Origin: Pontederia crassipes
Lineage: Eukaryota; Streptophyta; Magnoliopsida; Commelinales; Pontederiaceae
Length of the DNA stretch: 64,000 nucleotides
Direction of reading: 5' to 3'
NCBI GenBank assembly: GCA_030549335.1
Contig: CM060193.1
Location: forward strand, 48,875,891-48,939,890
The notes beneath the pieces were generated by a model that was given only the letters and a program-made list of their open reading frames with translations, did no database searches and was not told the DNA's origin. The translations under genes were made by a program, and so were the position numbers. The stretch's first letter is position 1; each line of letters opens with the position of its first letter. Below, piece by piece: positions 1-12,640 of the stretch.

Positions 1-1800
1 CTGATTACAATGGACTTTAATCAACACAATAAGAAGAATAACTCGCTCTTTCCCTATTACAAGATCTAAGTTCAATTCACATGAGATAAGAGGGAAGAGA
101 AAGAGTATAAATATGTCAATCTAGCTCAAGAATGCTCTAAGTGCTTCACTAATGTATTCTCAGTGTCCATATCTCTGAATGTTGAGCCTTCACCATCTTT
201 TATAGTAGATCTTCAAGAAAATGACCATTATACAACTTCTAGAGAAGTGTAAATGCTGATTTTGTCCTACTAACTTTGAAGTGAGTGCATATTGGGCGAC
301 CGTTCTGCCTCATTATATAATTGTTACAATATTTGGATTTTTTGAAGCTGGTGTCCGTCACATAAATCAATCATGCACTTTGATAATATAGCCACTGCTC
401 AGCATAGCTGGTCGTCCTTCTTCATGCCGCGGTTGTTAGTTTCACATGGTTTTCAGTTTTGATAATTAATAATGGGCGCACGCTCCATGAATTGGTCATC
501 CGTTACAAAAAGTCTTTACTCTAAAAAATGACCGGTCATTCTAGGAGCTTCTCGGGCGTCCATTCCAGGCGTCTGCTCCGTGGAGCGGTTGTTCATTCTA
601 GGAAGTCCCAAGTAAAAAAATTAATGATCATTCTGGTAGATTCTCTATCGTGTGTTCCATCCTTCAATTGGCGTCCACTCAGTGGAGTCATCTGTTCTGA
701 AAAGTTCAGAAATGAGTGGCCATTGTGGCACTCATGCTATTTCAAACGATTGTCCGTTTTGATAGCTGGAAGTCATTGATTACCATAGGGGGCGCCTGAT
801 AGTCAGATCGCTTATCCGTTGTATCAAGATCTTTTTTGAAGTTATCACAGCGGTCATCCCTTGGGTTTATTAAGCATTTGTTTCTTTTGAAGTATTTAAA
901 ATTATCTTTTTTTTTAAAAAAAAAAATTATTAACATGTTAGGCTCAACACTTCAACCAATGTTAGTACATAATCTTCCTTATTTGTTGTCATCAAAACAC
1001 TTGGGATATGGTCTTTGGACCAACACATTTAACTATAAAATAGATCAAATTATAATAATATTTGAAAAACTAATAGAATCCCGTCCGAGTTTGCAGGGGA
1101 TGTAGAGCATGTTGAGATGTCGAGGATGGAATTTTTTAAACAACATCATAACCTTTCCTCACCGAAACTTGGGTTAGATTTCGAGTTGGCTTGGATTGGT
1201 TGTCGAAAATCATATAAATTACCATTTCAATTTGATAACCCAGGTTGGGTGTAAACCAAACTTTGGCCGGGTTGATTTAGACGATGCCGAACGTTCATAG
1301 TTCGTGAAGGTAGAACCCAAATTGGGTCCTCTGAAAGCTGGGTTACTGAAAGTTGGGTTACGTTCGAATCCATGTCAGATTCGTACGCGATTGCATCAGA
1401 TTTGGAAAAAAATGTGAAGAATCTGGGACGAGTTTCAGCAACGCGAGCTGAGTTCTGAGACAACAAAACTCCAATGCCATTTTTTGAGACTTTGACACCA
1501 CTTTTCGATCAATGGACATATACTTTTGACATGAAACCTTATGGAAACTATTCATGTATCATAGGAGAACATAATTTATACTTTAATTTTTTTAAATGAA
1601 ACCTTATGGAAATCTTAATTATTCTATAAAGATATTTTGTTTACAAAGGTGATTCTAACAATCTTACATATCTAGTCTGGATAGAACTACTTGAACTTAA
1701 TTAAAATTTTGCTCAATGATTCTAGCAATTACATTTGCTTCCAGTCGTGATTCCAGTGTTCTTTGATAGAATTATCAACCTTGAATAAATGTCGGAGGTT
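1..1800. other. No gene recognised; possible old LTR debris
   Basis: No reading frame here resembles a known protein; the open frames are short and overlap on both strands. The first 300 bases, read on the minus strand, have the feel of a retrotransposon LTR leader, but I cannot define ends. Around 1150-1350 there are several GGGTT-type words and a near-duplicate AGCTGGGTTACTGAA / AGTTGGGTTACG. Nothing firm can be assigned. Confidence 0.4.
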
Positions 1801-2243
1801 GCAACCACACATGCAAACCAATGAGAGAGAATGAGGGCTCGAAAGTTGATAAAAATTATTTTTTTTGGAAAGAGAATGATTTGAAAGAAGATTTAATTTA
1901 TAGGAAAACCTAATTCTGATTGGATTAAATTATAATACAAAAACATAGCTTAATCCTCTCCATAATCTAATTCTCAAACATATCCATAATCTCTATTCAT
2001 GATCTCAATTAAATCCTTTATCCTTTTTTCTATCTTCCATTCAAATGATTATCCTTTCTTTGCTTTATCCTTTAAATTATAATATGGATTATTTACTTAT
2101 CTATTTAATTAATTTATTTCATATGATTTATCTTAATTAATTTAATATTTTTTATTTTCCTTTCCTTTCCTTTCTTTTCATCTTCCAATCAAACTCTTGT
2201 CTCTTCCCAATATCCACTTATCTTATAAATTTCACTTAATTTC

Positions 2244-2768
2244 AGAATTAAATAATACTTTAGTATTATTTTATTTTTTTGAATATTTTCAATCAAAAAA
2301 CTTTTAATTTAAGTTTCAATAGGAGTCCTAATTCAATCTTATTTCAACTTCATCCCTAATCCTCCTCTAATTATCTTTCCTTAATATATATCTCTTGAAA
2401 CTTTATTATGCTTTTATTTTCATAAAATTTGAGAATAAAATAATATTATTTTATATTCTGAATACTTTTTGAATATAAGATTCTTAATTTAAGCATTCTT
2501 CTAAGTCCTTTAATTCATAAGTCATGGTTAGATTCAAATTACAAATTTGAATTACCAACCTTAAGATAATCTCAACAAATAATTCAATTATGATTTACCA
2601 TATTTTCCTAATATTCTTTATCTCTCTTAAACACAATTATTGTTGAATTGATGCAATTTAATAATTATTTTTTTATTATATTTTAATTAGTGAATTAAAT
2701 AATAATAATAAGTATTATTTTATCTTCTAAATATCTTTAACTTAAAAAAAAACTATTATAAGTCCTAT
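2244..2768. repeat. Degenerate three-copy AT-rich repeat
   Basis: A block of about 80-90 bp recurs at 2244-2334, 2431-2516 and 2691-2768. Each copy runs in the same order: a GAATTAAATAATA-like start, TATTATTTTAT, a GAATA-TTT word, a TTTAATTTAAG-like word, then AGTCCT. Spacing between copies is irregular (about 190 and 260 bp), so this is an old, diverged tandem array or a repeated LTR sub-block. The surrounding 1800-3170 is strongly AT-rich and has no gene that I can see. Confidence 0.55.
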
Positions 2769-3441
2769 AGGGAGTTTTTTTATAACCTAAACTATGATTA
2801 TATTCAGATATAATTTTTAATTATTATTGTTAATCTAAATATTAATTTCTATTACTACTTATATTTTCTTGTTTTCCTATTTTTTATATACATGTACTTT
2901 TGTTTCCTTCCAATCATTACTTTAGTTATTTCTAATAAGTAATTAAATATAAAATTTATTTAAATATGATAATTAGTTTTCATTTTAAAAAATGAGATTT
3001 TACATCCAATCTATGGTTTGGATGATCCAAATGTATAACTAAAAGATAAGACACCCATTACACACTTTTGGATATTTGAATCTCAGACAGAAATATGCAT
3101 GATTGTTTCTATGAATTCAAGTTCCAATTACTGTCCCTCGATCTCCTAAATGATTCCTATTATTGATTTGTTAGTCAACTTTGCTCCCTTATGAGTTGAT
3201 TGAGCCTATAGGTCCAAAATATATTAGTTAGGTTAAAAAAAATATAGAAAAGATGGTTGCCATTATTTATACCTATATAATTGAAGAAGTAAGAATATGT
3301 GGAATAGAAATTGAAATATAAGAAAAAGTGTTTCGGTGAAGACAAAACATTATGTACCACTATTCTATTATGCAGGGCTGCACCACTCTCAAAAAGGATT
3401 CCACTGAGGAGTGATGTATTCTTTCTCGAGAGAGGGAATTT

Positions 3442-6400
3442 TGTTGAAACAAGTTTTTTATGCATTATATAATTATATTTTGAGGATACAAACCTCAAAA
3501 GATTATAATTGTATTTAAAATGCCGAGAAAGTTTATATATGAATGAGTTGCTCCATGCGCTAAACTTCTTATTAATATTTATGCATATTTTAATTAGATT
3601 GTAATTATAGATAATTCTCATAGATGTTTAGATAATCAAGAATTATTTTAGTTGGACAACCACATAAAAAGTTATTTTTTTTAAAAAAAGTGAAGTTTGA
3701 AAAATTCAATTTGAAGTTGATATTCTTATATGCGAATTTGCACTTGATATTGAATTATTGTATCATTAGATTTTGGATGAAAGGTAAATAACAAAGTTGT
3801 AGATAGTTTTGTTAACTTTTGATAAAATGAAAAATCATCTTATTTGTATAACTGATGCAAAAATATATGTACCAAAGAGTGCAACTGTGTCAAGATGTCA
3901 ATAGGATTAGCAGATGACTGCTCTAAGAAGAGGAGTAAAAGACAAGTACAATGGCTAGGACATCGGCTAAGAGGAGTAGAAGACATTTGCTCCAATGCTG
4001 AAAAGTACAAAAAAACAACTAGTTTTGAATGCCAACAACTATAAGGAAGGTTGGAGGCTATAAAAAATGTCTAAAATACTTCAAGAAGGCTAAGATTTTC
4101 AAGAACAAAATGGAGAAGAATTATTGTGAAGTCCATTTGAGTCAAAAGTTGCAGATCTTGTAATACTCTCTCTTTTTTCTTTGTGCGAGCTTTAAAATTG
4201 TAAAAGAGATCAGGTTGTAGTGCCTTTGTAAAGGTGATTGAGCTCCTTATTGATACAAGTCTGTGTCTTACCTCTTGAGTGGAGAAAAGGCATGAAAAAA
4301 TTTTAGTGTAGGAGAGGCCTCCTTACCTATCGAAGTAGAAGAAAGGCTAAAATTGTGAAAGGTTTCTTCTTTATCCCATTTGGAATGAAGGAAGGGTGAT
4401 TAGTGAAATCTCCAATGATTTCAAAGTTGAGAGGTCAGAGCGGGAACATAGACCAAAGAGTGGGCAAACCTTGTCAACAAACGCATCGCTTAGTAATTAC
4501 TATTGTGTTGATTTAAAGTTTATGAATTGATTTTAAGCTTATACGACAATTTTTATAGAATTGATATTTTTGATTTAACACAAATTCACCTCTTTTCTCT
4601 TAGTGCCTTGTGATTTAATAATTGGTATTTAAACAATTTTTAGAGCATGACAACATTTTTGGAAAAAAGGTCTTCCATTTTCGACTGACCGAGTTTTAAA
4701 GACTATTTTTTTCTCTTGGAAATTAGAAAGAAGACATATTTGTGTTACATTAATTTTCAAATGTGGGGATTTGTAGAAAATGATTTTAAAAAACAAAAGA
4801 AGATTTTAAATGGTATTTCCATTGATCACTTTTTTTGAATATAATGATTTTCAAGTTTTCCTTGCCAAACTTGATTTTAAAGCTCAAAATGCATTTTATT
4901 GCACATTACATAAGGAAAATCTAAATCTTAGTGCTAAATACTCCACCTCTTATGAGATTTGTCATTTTTTATTAATAGGTATGAAGAAAGCCATTAAAAA
5001 CATATCGTATGGAATGACGATAATAGTGATAATGTTAATTTCACAACATCCAACAATGAAGCTTTGTGCTTAATGCAAACGAGTGCAAACAATGAGGCAA
5101 CCTCAACTTCCTATTATTTCTCTACTAGTGATACTGATAATGATGATGGTGATATTGTTTTTAATGTGTATAAAGAATTTTCCTTTTTGTTTAAAAAATA
5201 TCTTGATCTTAAAAATAAGATTAGTTCACTTTAAACTTTGAAAAATGAAATAGATGCATGTTTTGTTCAAAATGATATGTTGAAAAAACAAGATTGATTC
5301 ACTTGATATTATTTGTGCATCTTGTAACTTATTGAAATGTGACAATGCAAATATAAGTGCATTAGTTGAAGAATTGAAAGAGAAGAATGATGCATGTGTA
5401 GTTGAGAAGGAACTTTTTAAAAATGAAATTAATTCACTTTCTTCAAATATTCAAACTTGTGAATCATTGAATGTAGAAAATTCAAATTTTATTATGTTAC
5501 AAAATGAAAATTATTTGTGTGCAAAATTCTTTAAATGATAAATTTTCTATACCTTTGAAAATAAGAATATTCAAAAGCCTACTAAAATTTTTGCAAAGTC
5601 TATTGAATATAGAAACAAAACAAATTTGAAAAGAAATGTTAAAGATATAAAGGACTACTTGAAATATTTATACTCTTCATTAAAACCTAAGTATGCTCAT
5701 GGTCATTATTTGAAAATAAAAACACTTATGATTGTTCTCTTGGTGCTAAAATTCTCATGCTCCTATAATAATATACTTTGAAATTTGGATATGATCATAA
5801 TTATTTTATTAAATAATTTATTACTTGTGATTATTGTGATGTTCATGGTCATTATGCCTTTGAATGCAAAATTTAAAATGGTATAAATATGAGCATGGAG
5901 ATGATGTGGATTCTAAAAGGAATTATAACTAATAATGTTGGACTCAACCAAATTTGAATACCAAAATGCAACTTATTTTTCCTTTTAGGTGTGCCTCACG
6001 AAAGATAAATGAAACTTACATGTGAAGAGGAACAAAGTCACAAAGCTTGTAGTAAAGTATTTTTGACATATGAAAATGATGATATGAACTAATTTTGATA
6101 TCATAACTATTTTGCTTATCCTATTTTGAAAATGCATATCTTGATCACTATTTCAAAACTTGTTTATTTTTCAACAAACGTGGGTATTTTTATTTGATTG
6201 AACACTTACTATTCCACATTTTGATATTTATGACTTACGTGATGTTTCATGATTTAAATATTGCAATAAATAGTAATGTTGAAATCTCCAAAAAATGATA
6301 AATGAACTTATGTGTTTGAATTTCATATCACAAAATATTTTAGCTGACATAAAGATTGTAAACAAGAATTTTTGAAGAATTAGGAATTCGATATCATATT

Positions 6401-7030
6401 TAATTTATGTTGACTGGTGATAATTTAGTTGCAATATACTTATATTGCTCACATATCAATGAAAGAAAGATATATCATCATCATGATTAGTGTTATTCTT
6501 ATTATTTTGATTTTATTCATTAATAAAAGAAAATGACACATGTGACTAATTTTAGAAAATAATTTTATGAGATTAAAAAATCATGCAAAATCATTTGATG
6601 AGATTAAAAAAATGAATCCAACTTTATACAATGTTCACTTGCTTTATTATTAAAAAATTACATGATGAAATTTGCTTGTACTAGCTAAGTGTACATATAG
6701 TCATACTTACTTCATTGCTTAAAATAATATCCACGAAATATGTGCCCATATGATTACCATGCTGAGATGATAAAACTAAATTGCTCTATGAATAATTACT
6801 TCATATTTGAATTATAATCACTTGTCAAATTTGAAATGAGTACTATGTTTGTACAATCTTATGAATTATGTATGGATGAACTTAAAATTAGAATGTTTAT
6901 ACCATACCATATAATGCGTCATTTTTATTTAATGTACTTGACTCTTGTGTGCTTTTTGACATTTGAATATTTAAAATTCACTATATCTACATCAATATGA
7001 TGTATATGAATTATATATGACATTTTAATA
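3442..7030 (+). mobile_element. SIRE/Maximus-like Copia retrotransposon, copy 1 (fossil)
   Basis: A probable LTR spans 3442-4620, starting TGTTGAAAC and ending near GTGATTTAATA. It is followed by a weak initiator-Met-type primer site (TTGGTATTTAAAC-like) and a Copia gag-like region. The same order recurs in copy 2 at 10469-15400, with clear similarity along the LTR, gag and the stretch after gag. Assignment to the SIRE/Maximus group rests on the long charged coiled-coil gag tail and the zinc knuckle. The element is heavily broken, with many breaks, and looks old. No polymerase domain or 3' LTR is recognisable. Confidence 0.65.
4850..5960 (+). pseudogene. Copia gag-like region of SIRE copy 1 (fossil)
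   Basis: Separate stretches read like the C-terminal half of a SIRE-type gag: an acidic serine/asparagine/aspartate segment, then a long lysine/glutamate/asparagine coiled-coil segment (the piece at 5332-5538 is clearest, with repeated LKEKN/EKELFKNEIN-type words). At 5826-5867 a short zinc knuckle is visible with spacing C-X2-C-X4-H-X4-C (CDYCDVHGHYAFEC), the nucleic-acid-binding signature of retrotransposon gag. Gag normally packages the element RNA. This copy is broken in several places and not expected to make protein. Confidence 0.6.
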
Positions 7031-7051
7031 TTTTGAAGCCAACAATCAAGA

Positions 7052-7606
7052 ATGTATGAATTCCCAGCTGCCCTGACCTATTCAGAGTTGAACACACTTT
7101 TTGCCAAGACAAGGCTCCACCAGCTGAATTTAGAAACTGAAGGAAGTTATCATATCATTGAAGACAAAATTCAGGATCAAGTACTCCAAAAGATGACATC
7201 AACCACACTCCTAAATAGGCCAGTAAAAAAGTGGTTGTAGAAGCAAGATGTTGATCTTGGAGAAGCTAAAAGATCAAATAGAGAGGGAGAATTTCTGGAG
7301 TCAAATGACTTGTTTAAGCATAGCATCCATACATTAAGACCTTTATGCAGATTGAATACACCCTTTACTTGTGATGTAAAGCCTAAAGTCTGCCATGAAA
7401 ACAACAACTTGCATGAAGAGATTCAAACTGAAGATGGAAATCAACCATTAAACCGAAGGCTTAACCTACTTTTGAAGAAGTTGAAGGTTAATTGGTCCAA
7501 TCTCTTCATATTCAAACATGGCCCAAGGATCTTTGTATTTGATAGAGGAAAGATGTTCAAATCTACATATCTGAAGACCCACCAAGCTGAAGATACATGT
7601 TAACCA
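7052..7606 (+). pseudogene. Fragment related to the ORF of element A (fossil)
   Basis: Short open stretches here contain a RPVKKWL word followed by a KQDVDLGEA-like word. The end of the 427-aa ORF of element A (about residues 387-405) has RPLKKWL followed by KQDGDPGDS in the same order, and the nucleotides also align around 7215-7255 and 21675-21715. I infer an older fragment of the element A family, or a relative, lying at the end of SIRE copy 1. The downstream part (to 7603), rich in lysine and histidine, has no counterpart I can recognise. Broken. Confidence 0.45.
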
Positions 7607-8500
7607 GTATTCCTATAAGCAATGAGTTGTGATTTGTGACTTATGACTATCTGATAATTGTTTGTTATGTTTTTTTAGTGTTTGATCCTCTTTGGAGATA
7701 TCATGATTCATATTCATGTTGGCATTCTGTCCATTATCAAAAGTATATTTAAATCCCATCAAAAGTTTTAAATTCTACTTGTCTCATTCCATTAACAACT
7801 TCCACAACTAACTATTTTTATTTTTCGCATGATGTGTAATGGTAGAATAAATCCAAGTTGGGCTGCCATAATGAAGAGATGTGATAGCAACTCACCAGAA
7901 AGAAAACATACTCATATCCTTAACTAAATGGAAGAAAACTATTTGATCTCATCTAATTTCATTCTTATGAGTTCCGTGGCAGTATCATGATATGGAGCAA
8001 CATAGGAAACCAAACAAAACACGTGCCATCATTAACCATATTTCTTTGGACAATAAAATACGTGAAATTTCAAGGGCAAAATCTTTTTTAAGGGATTAGA
8101 ATGTGATATCCTTCCTTTGATCTATATATAATCATATGTGTTAATATTATATCATGTTACTGATAGTAATATGATATACGCTATGGCAAGAGCTTTAGCT
8201 CAAAGCATTGAATCATTGAAAGTGAAAAAAAATTCTTCTAAGACATGAAAACATGATTTTGAAAATATGAACATTTAGAAAAATAAAGTCCAAGTAATTG
8301 TTATCCGTCTCCCTTTTTGTAATTGTAGAAAGAAAAGAAAATATGAAGAAAAATAATAGAAGAAGAAAGAGAAGAGCTAAGCAAAAAATGAGGATATATT
8401 TCATTTGAATTCTAGAGTAATTTCTCTTAGAAGTGTGATATAATTATTAGAAAATGATATAAATGTTATGGAATTCTTTCAATGATTGATTAGAAAGAAT
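7607..8500. other. No gene; fragment of Tekay-like LTR at about 8100-8420
   Basis: No coding signal is seen. At about 8240-8310 the order of words (CATGAAAACATGATTTT, a GAACATTTAGAAAA-like word, AAGTCCAAGTAATTG) parallels 8650-8710 in the neighbouring LTR, so this is probably a partial copy of the same LTR family. A purine-rich A/G run fills about 8330-8400. Confidence 0.4.
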
Positions 8501-8504
8501 TAGG

Positions 8505-9981
8505 TGTAGTATCCCAAATGTAATCATGCATGATTAGATGTACGAATGTGATGCTATATTATGTTGTTGATAATTATTATGAATGTGATGTTAAGACTTA
8601 TACTTCAATGTCAACTATTGGAGTTCGAAAGCGATAGGAATTTACTCAAGGCATGAAAATGTGATTTTCGGAAAAGTGGGAATTTGGAAAATTCAAGTCC
8701 CGGTAATTGGTCCTATATATGAAAGAATTCTAAAAGTGATTTTTAACAATTTTTAGGAGGTGTTTTAGCGAGGTAAAATGTATACATAAAATCAGAAAAA
8801 CTGTGAAATCGCGATTTTTGTTCTTCGGACAAAAAATTAGATTTTGATTCATTGATTATTTATTTTTATAAATATTTTATTTTAATCAAATGGGGGGTAG
8901 TTCCTTATTTACATGTAATGTCTTAAGTGAATGAATAAATAAATAAATAAATAGAAAGGCAAAACCATTTACTACCTCTTTCACCTCTGCATGTTTTATC
9001 ACCACTGTTCACCTCACCTGGCCCAACTGAAATCCAAGTAAAAGAAGAGTCCATGTGCTACTAGTGAAGGAAATTGGAAGAAAAGAAAGGGAAATTAGGG
9101 TTTTGGCATGTGGTAAGTTAATACTTGACTTTCTCTTCATATTAATTCCATAAATTCCTAATTAGGGTTCCCTTGAACTCCTCTCATCTTGTTGATTTTC
9201 GGATCTTAGCTACTCATGGGGCAAAACTCAGGTTCTTCATGTGCAAGATTAACCCTATCCATGTTCAATTGGTTCCTGAATTTTAAGTTACATATTTCCA
9301 TACATTCGGGTGGTTAAAAAATTATGAAATTTATTCCGGTTGATCCTCTCTGAGTCTACTTTTGTTTAGATTTGGAATTAGATGTCAGTAGAGAAAGTTA
9401 TGTTCTTACTTTAAGGTACTTTCACTCTATCCGTTGAAACTATTACACAAATTTGTAAATTAGGTATTAAATCCTATATGTCATGGAATTATTTTATAAT
9501 TTAAGTGTTATAGATATTGATGTTAGGTTTCATTGAAAATTGGAATAACTTGAAAATGATATCTGTATGGAGAGTTATAAATACTTTTCCAAGCCTTACT
9601 CAGGCTGTCAGGATGAAACATAGGGCAGATTGTGCTAGTATTTGTTAAATTTGTTGTACTAAGTAGAGATAGATATAAATTCTCATATCCCTCTGTTGGG
9701 GTATTGAGAAAGTTTTATATGTGATGTGTATACGAATGTACTTTTGTATCTTGTAAAACAAAAATATTTTATAACTATGTGGATGTGTGTAACCTAGGAT
9801 ATGTTACATGCTTTGAATGATCAATATAAATTGCGTGGTTTGATTATTTGTGTTACCACTTTCTTGTATTATATAGAGGAGTTATGTACAAATTCTTTTA
9901 AAAAAAAGAGAAAATTACTTTATTGTCCATAATCAATCGCGAGCTCTGATTTAAATCACGATTTAAATCAGGGTCATGACA
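8505..9981 (+). repeat. Tekay/Del-like Gypsy LTR, solo or isolated (fossil)
   Basis: The segment begins TGTAGTATCCCAAA and ends GGGTCATGACA, giving the TG...CA ends of an LTR about 1.48 kb long. The end is preceded by a DNA palindrome-like ATTTAAATCACGATTTAAAT. A very similar end, in reverse orientation, occurs at 44992 (TGTCACGACCCCGATTTAAA), next to minus-strand chromovirus reverse transcriptase remnants, which is why I place both in the Tekay/Del group. No coding region follows before SIRE copy 2 begins at 10469, so it is solo or truncated. Confidence 0.5.
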
Positions 9982-10468
9982 TTAGGAGTTTGCAAATATG
10001 ATCTAACTATGATGTTGAGATACTAGAATAAAGAGCCTCATTTGCAACAAATATGAACTAAACATTACGAATAGAGTTCTAATAAAGCTAATTATATGTC
10101 ATTGGTGTTGAGATTGAGGTGTTGGTATACACAAGAAAAGCTATGGAACTATGACAATTGACCATCAAAGTATGAAACATATTCTTTATTCTTTTATTAG
10201 GACTTAGAATTATTCTATGTATTAATATTATATGTTTATCAAGCATGCATTTAAGTTATTGATTATTCTATGTTTCGAAACTTATATATTATGATGTTCC
10301 TATCATAATAAAGAAGATATATCAAGCGATAAAGGGTTAGTATTAATGACAAACCACAAATGTATAAAGAATTTCATTTTATACGATGTATAATTGTATT
10401 TATGATTTGAAGAATGGATCACATGCAATTAATTCTTAGTAAATAATATTAAAAGTTTTTTTGGTTGA
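9982..10468. other. No gene recognised
   Basis: AT-rich spacer between the Tekay-like LTR and the LTR of SIRE copy 2. It may be leader sequence of the Tekay-like element, but I see neither a convincing primer site nor any coding similarity. Confidence 0.35.
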
Positions 10469-11063
10469 TGTTGGAAAATTTTTTTATGCCATATAATTAT
10501 ATTTTGGTGATACAAATCTTGAAAGTTTAGAATTAAGTTATAGAGTTATACAAATTCTTAGGAACGAGTTGCTTCATGCACTAAACTTTCTATTAATATT
10601 TGTATATGTTCTTATAAGATTTATATTAATAGGTGAATATAAAAGTTATAGATAATTGTCGTAGAATTTAGCGAATCTAGAATCACCTCATTTATACTAA
10701 TACATAAAAAAGTTATGCCTAGAAATGTAAAGCGTGAAAAGTTAAATTTGAAGTTAACATTTTTATGCACTAAACTTGCATTTAATATTTGATTACTTTA
10801 TAATTAGATTTGAATAACTGTTTGAAAAGATATGTAGAAAAGAGCGGAGATCTATCAATCTATTCTGAGAAGTGGGCACTAGCTTTAGAAAAAGACAATT
10901 GTAATGGCTAGTCAAGAACAGACGTTCGCTCCAATGTTGAGAAGTATAAAATGGCTAGTTTTAAATACCAATGTCTATATATGCGAAAGGTTGGAGGCTT
11001 TAAAAGAGGTAAAAAACACATAAAAAAGACTAAGACTTTTGAATACCAATGGCTATGTGGGAG

Positions 11064-11066
11064 GTT
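11064..11066 (+). repeat. Target site duplication of CACTA 1, left
   Basis: GTT precedes the element and GTT follows it at 12760-12762. Three-base duplications are diagnostic of CACTA elements. The empty site is visible in the LTR of SIRE copy 1 at about 4048-4058 (AGGTTGGAGGC). Confidence 0.85.
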
Positions 11067-11479
11067 CACTACAACGTTTTTATGAATTTCTAATGGCCAA
11101 ATCCGTTGAAAATCCCATGAAATATGTAAAAAAATCTATCTTTTGACAATTTTTTTTGACGAGACAATGTTGTTGGATAAATGCTTGTCGATAATGGTTT
11201 TTTTACGGGCACATAAACTGTAGATATTTTCAACGAGTAATACCATCGCAAAGAGGCCCTTAAAAAATTTTGACGGGTAACTTAATGCCGTCGCAAAGAG
11301 GCCCTTCAAAAAATTTGACAAGTAACTTTCATTGGAAGTTCTGAAAGACGAGTGTCCATTCCATCAAAAATTCTTATAGGGCTTACCCGTTGAAAATTCT
11401 GATAGGCACCTGTCCATCGAAAGTTATGATGGGAACTGCCCCTCAAAAGCTTTATTTAAATTATAAAAAAATTCATTCA

Positions 11480-11830
11480 CCAACCACCAGATCTGACTGT
11501 AGGCCTAGCCAGCGGCCAAATCTGGCAGAAGCAGCACCTACGACCTGATCCTACCTTAAGTGGTCGGATCTGTCCGCCCGGCTGCAAGTGACCATTCTGA
11601 CCGCATGGCCGCCGGATACGATCGAGAAAGAGAGGAGGGAGATGACAAAGAGTGAGCGGTGGTTGCCGAAGTCTTGCGGTCGGATCCGACCGAGAGAAAG
11701 GGAGAGGGAGATGAGAGAGAGTGAGGATGCTCGTTGGAGTTCGTGGTCACCAAGGCCGAGAGTGGGAGTGAAAGGGAGAGAGATGGGGCAGGGGGGGGGA
11801 GGGGGGAGAGAGGGATAGAGTGAGTCAGAG
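11480..11830. other. GC- and purine-rich block in CACTA 1
   Basis: Inside an AT-rich neighbourhood this block is GC-rich, with repeated CGGATC(C/T)G words (about 11563-11700), and then becomes an almost pure purine GA run on the plus strand (about 11690-11850, with GGGGGGGGGAGGGGGG near 11793). The open frames in it are low-complexity serine/leucine/proline or arginine/glutamate runs and are not credible proteins. It could be captured host DNA or a simple-sequence expansion; I cannot name a source. Confidence 0.5.
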
Positions 11831-11940
11831 AGAGAAAACAAGAGAGGGAAAGGGAGAGAGACAACTTATATAAATTCATTACATATAATATTCTAATAAA
11901 TCTTATTGTATAATATTATAATATTTTTTATTAACTCACG

Positions 11941-12640
11941 ATGGTCCAGACCAAAATTAATAATAGATTTTCATCCGTCGGTAATACGGAATGTCAGGAT
12001 TGTAGTTTATTATTGATTCAAATACCGATGGCCCTACCCTTTGATATGACCGATATATTTCAATTGATCGGTAGTACCGAAGACCAGGATGTTGGTAACC
12101 TTACTGATAAAATATTAATTTATTATATAATATTATAATTTATTTTATTCTAAAATCAAATTCCAATGGATACAGTCGGAGGCGAGGACATCAATAACCT
12201 GAATAATAAAATGCATATTTTATTATTAATTCAAATAACGATGGGCCTCACCTTCAATATTACCAACGGATGGAAAGTAGTTTTTGTAACCTTACTAATA
12301 AAGTATTATGAATTTATTATATAATATTATAATATTCTTTAATATTAATTCAAGTACTAAAGTCTAGGACTATTGGTAACCTTATTAATAAAATATTAAT
12401 ATTTTATTATATCATATTATGATATATTTATTATTAATTCAAATAGAGATGGCCATGGCCTTTGGTGTATCGATCGATTTTCATCCATCAGTAATACCGA
12501 AAGCCAGGACAGTTAGTAATCTTACTAATAAATATTAATATACAACAATATTTTATTAAATAATGTTATAATATATTCTATTATAAATTTAAATATAGTT
12601 GGTCCTCACCTTCTGTATTACCTATGGATAGTGACATGCG
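11941..12640. repeat. Degenerate internal tandem array of CACTA 1
   Basis: Words such as GTAATACCGAA, GCCAGGAC, TTGGTAACCTTACTAATAAA, TTATATAATATTATAAT, ATTAATTCAAATA and CGATGGCC recur in the same order about five times. The unit is roughly 110-190 bp and diverged. This looks like an internal expansion of the transposon rather than coding DNA. Confidence 0.6.

Noticed and set aside
3175-3621. 148-aa minus-strand open frame rich in Asn, Tyr, Phe and Ile
   Set aside because: The composition simply reflects AT-rich DNA, it overlaps the LTR of SIRE copy 1, and it matches no family known to me.
11551-11879. Serine/leucine-rich open frames on the minus strand and an Arg/Glu-rich one on the plus strand
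   Set aside because: They come from the GA/TC-rich run in CACTA 1, are low complexity, and are open in several frames.
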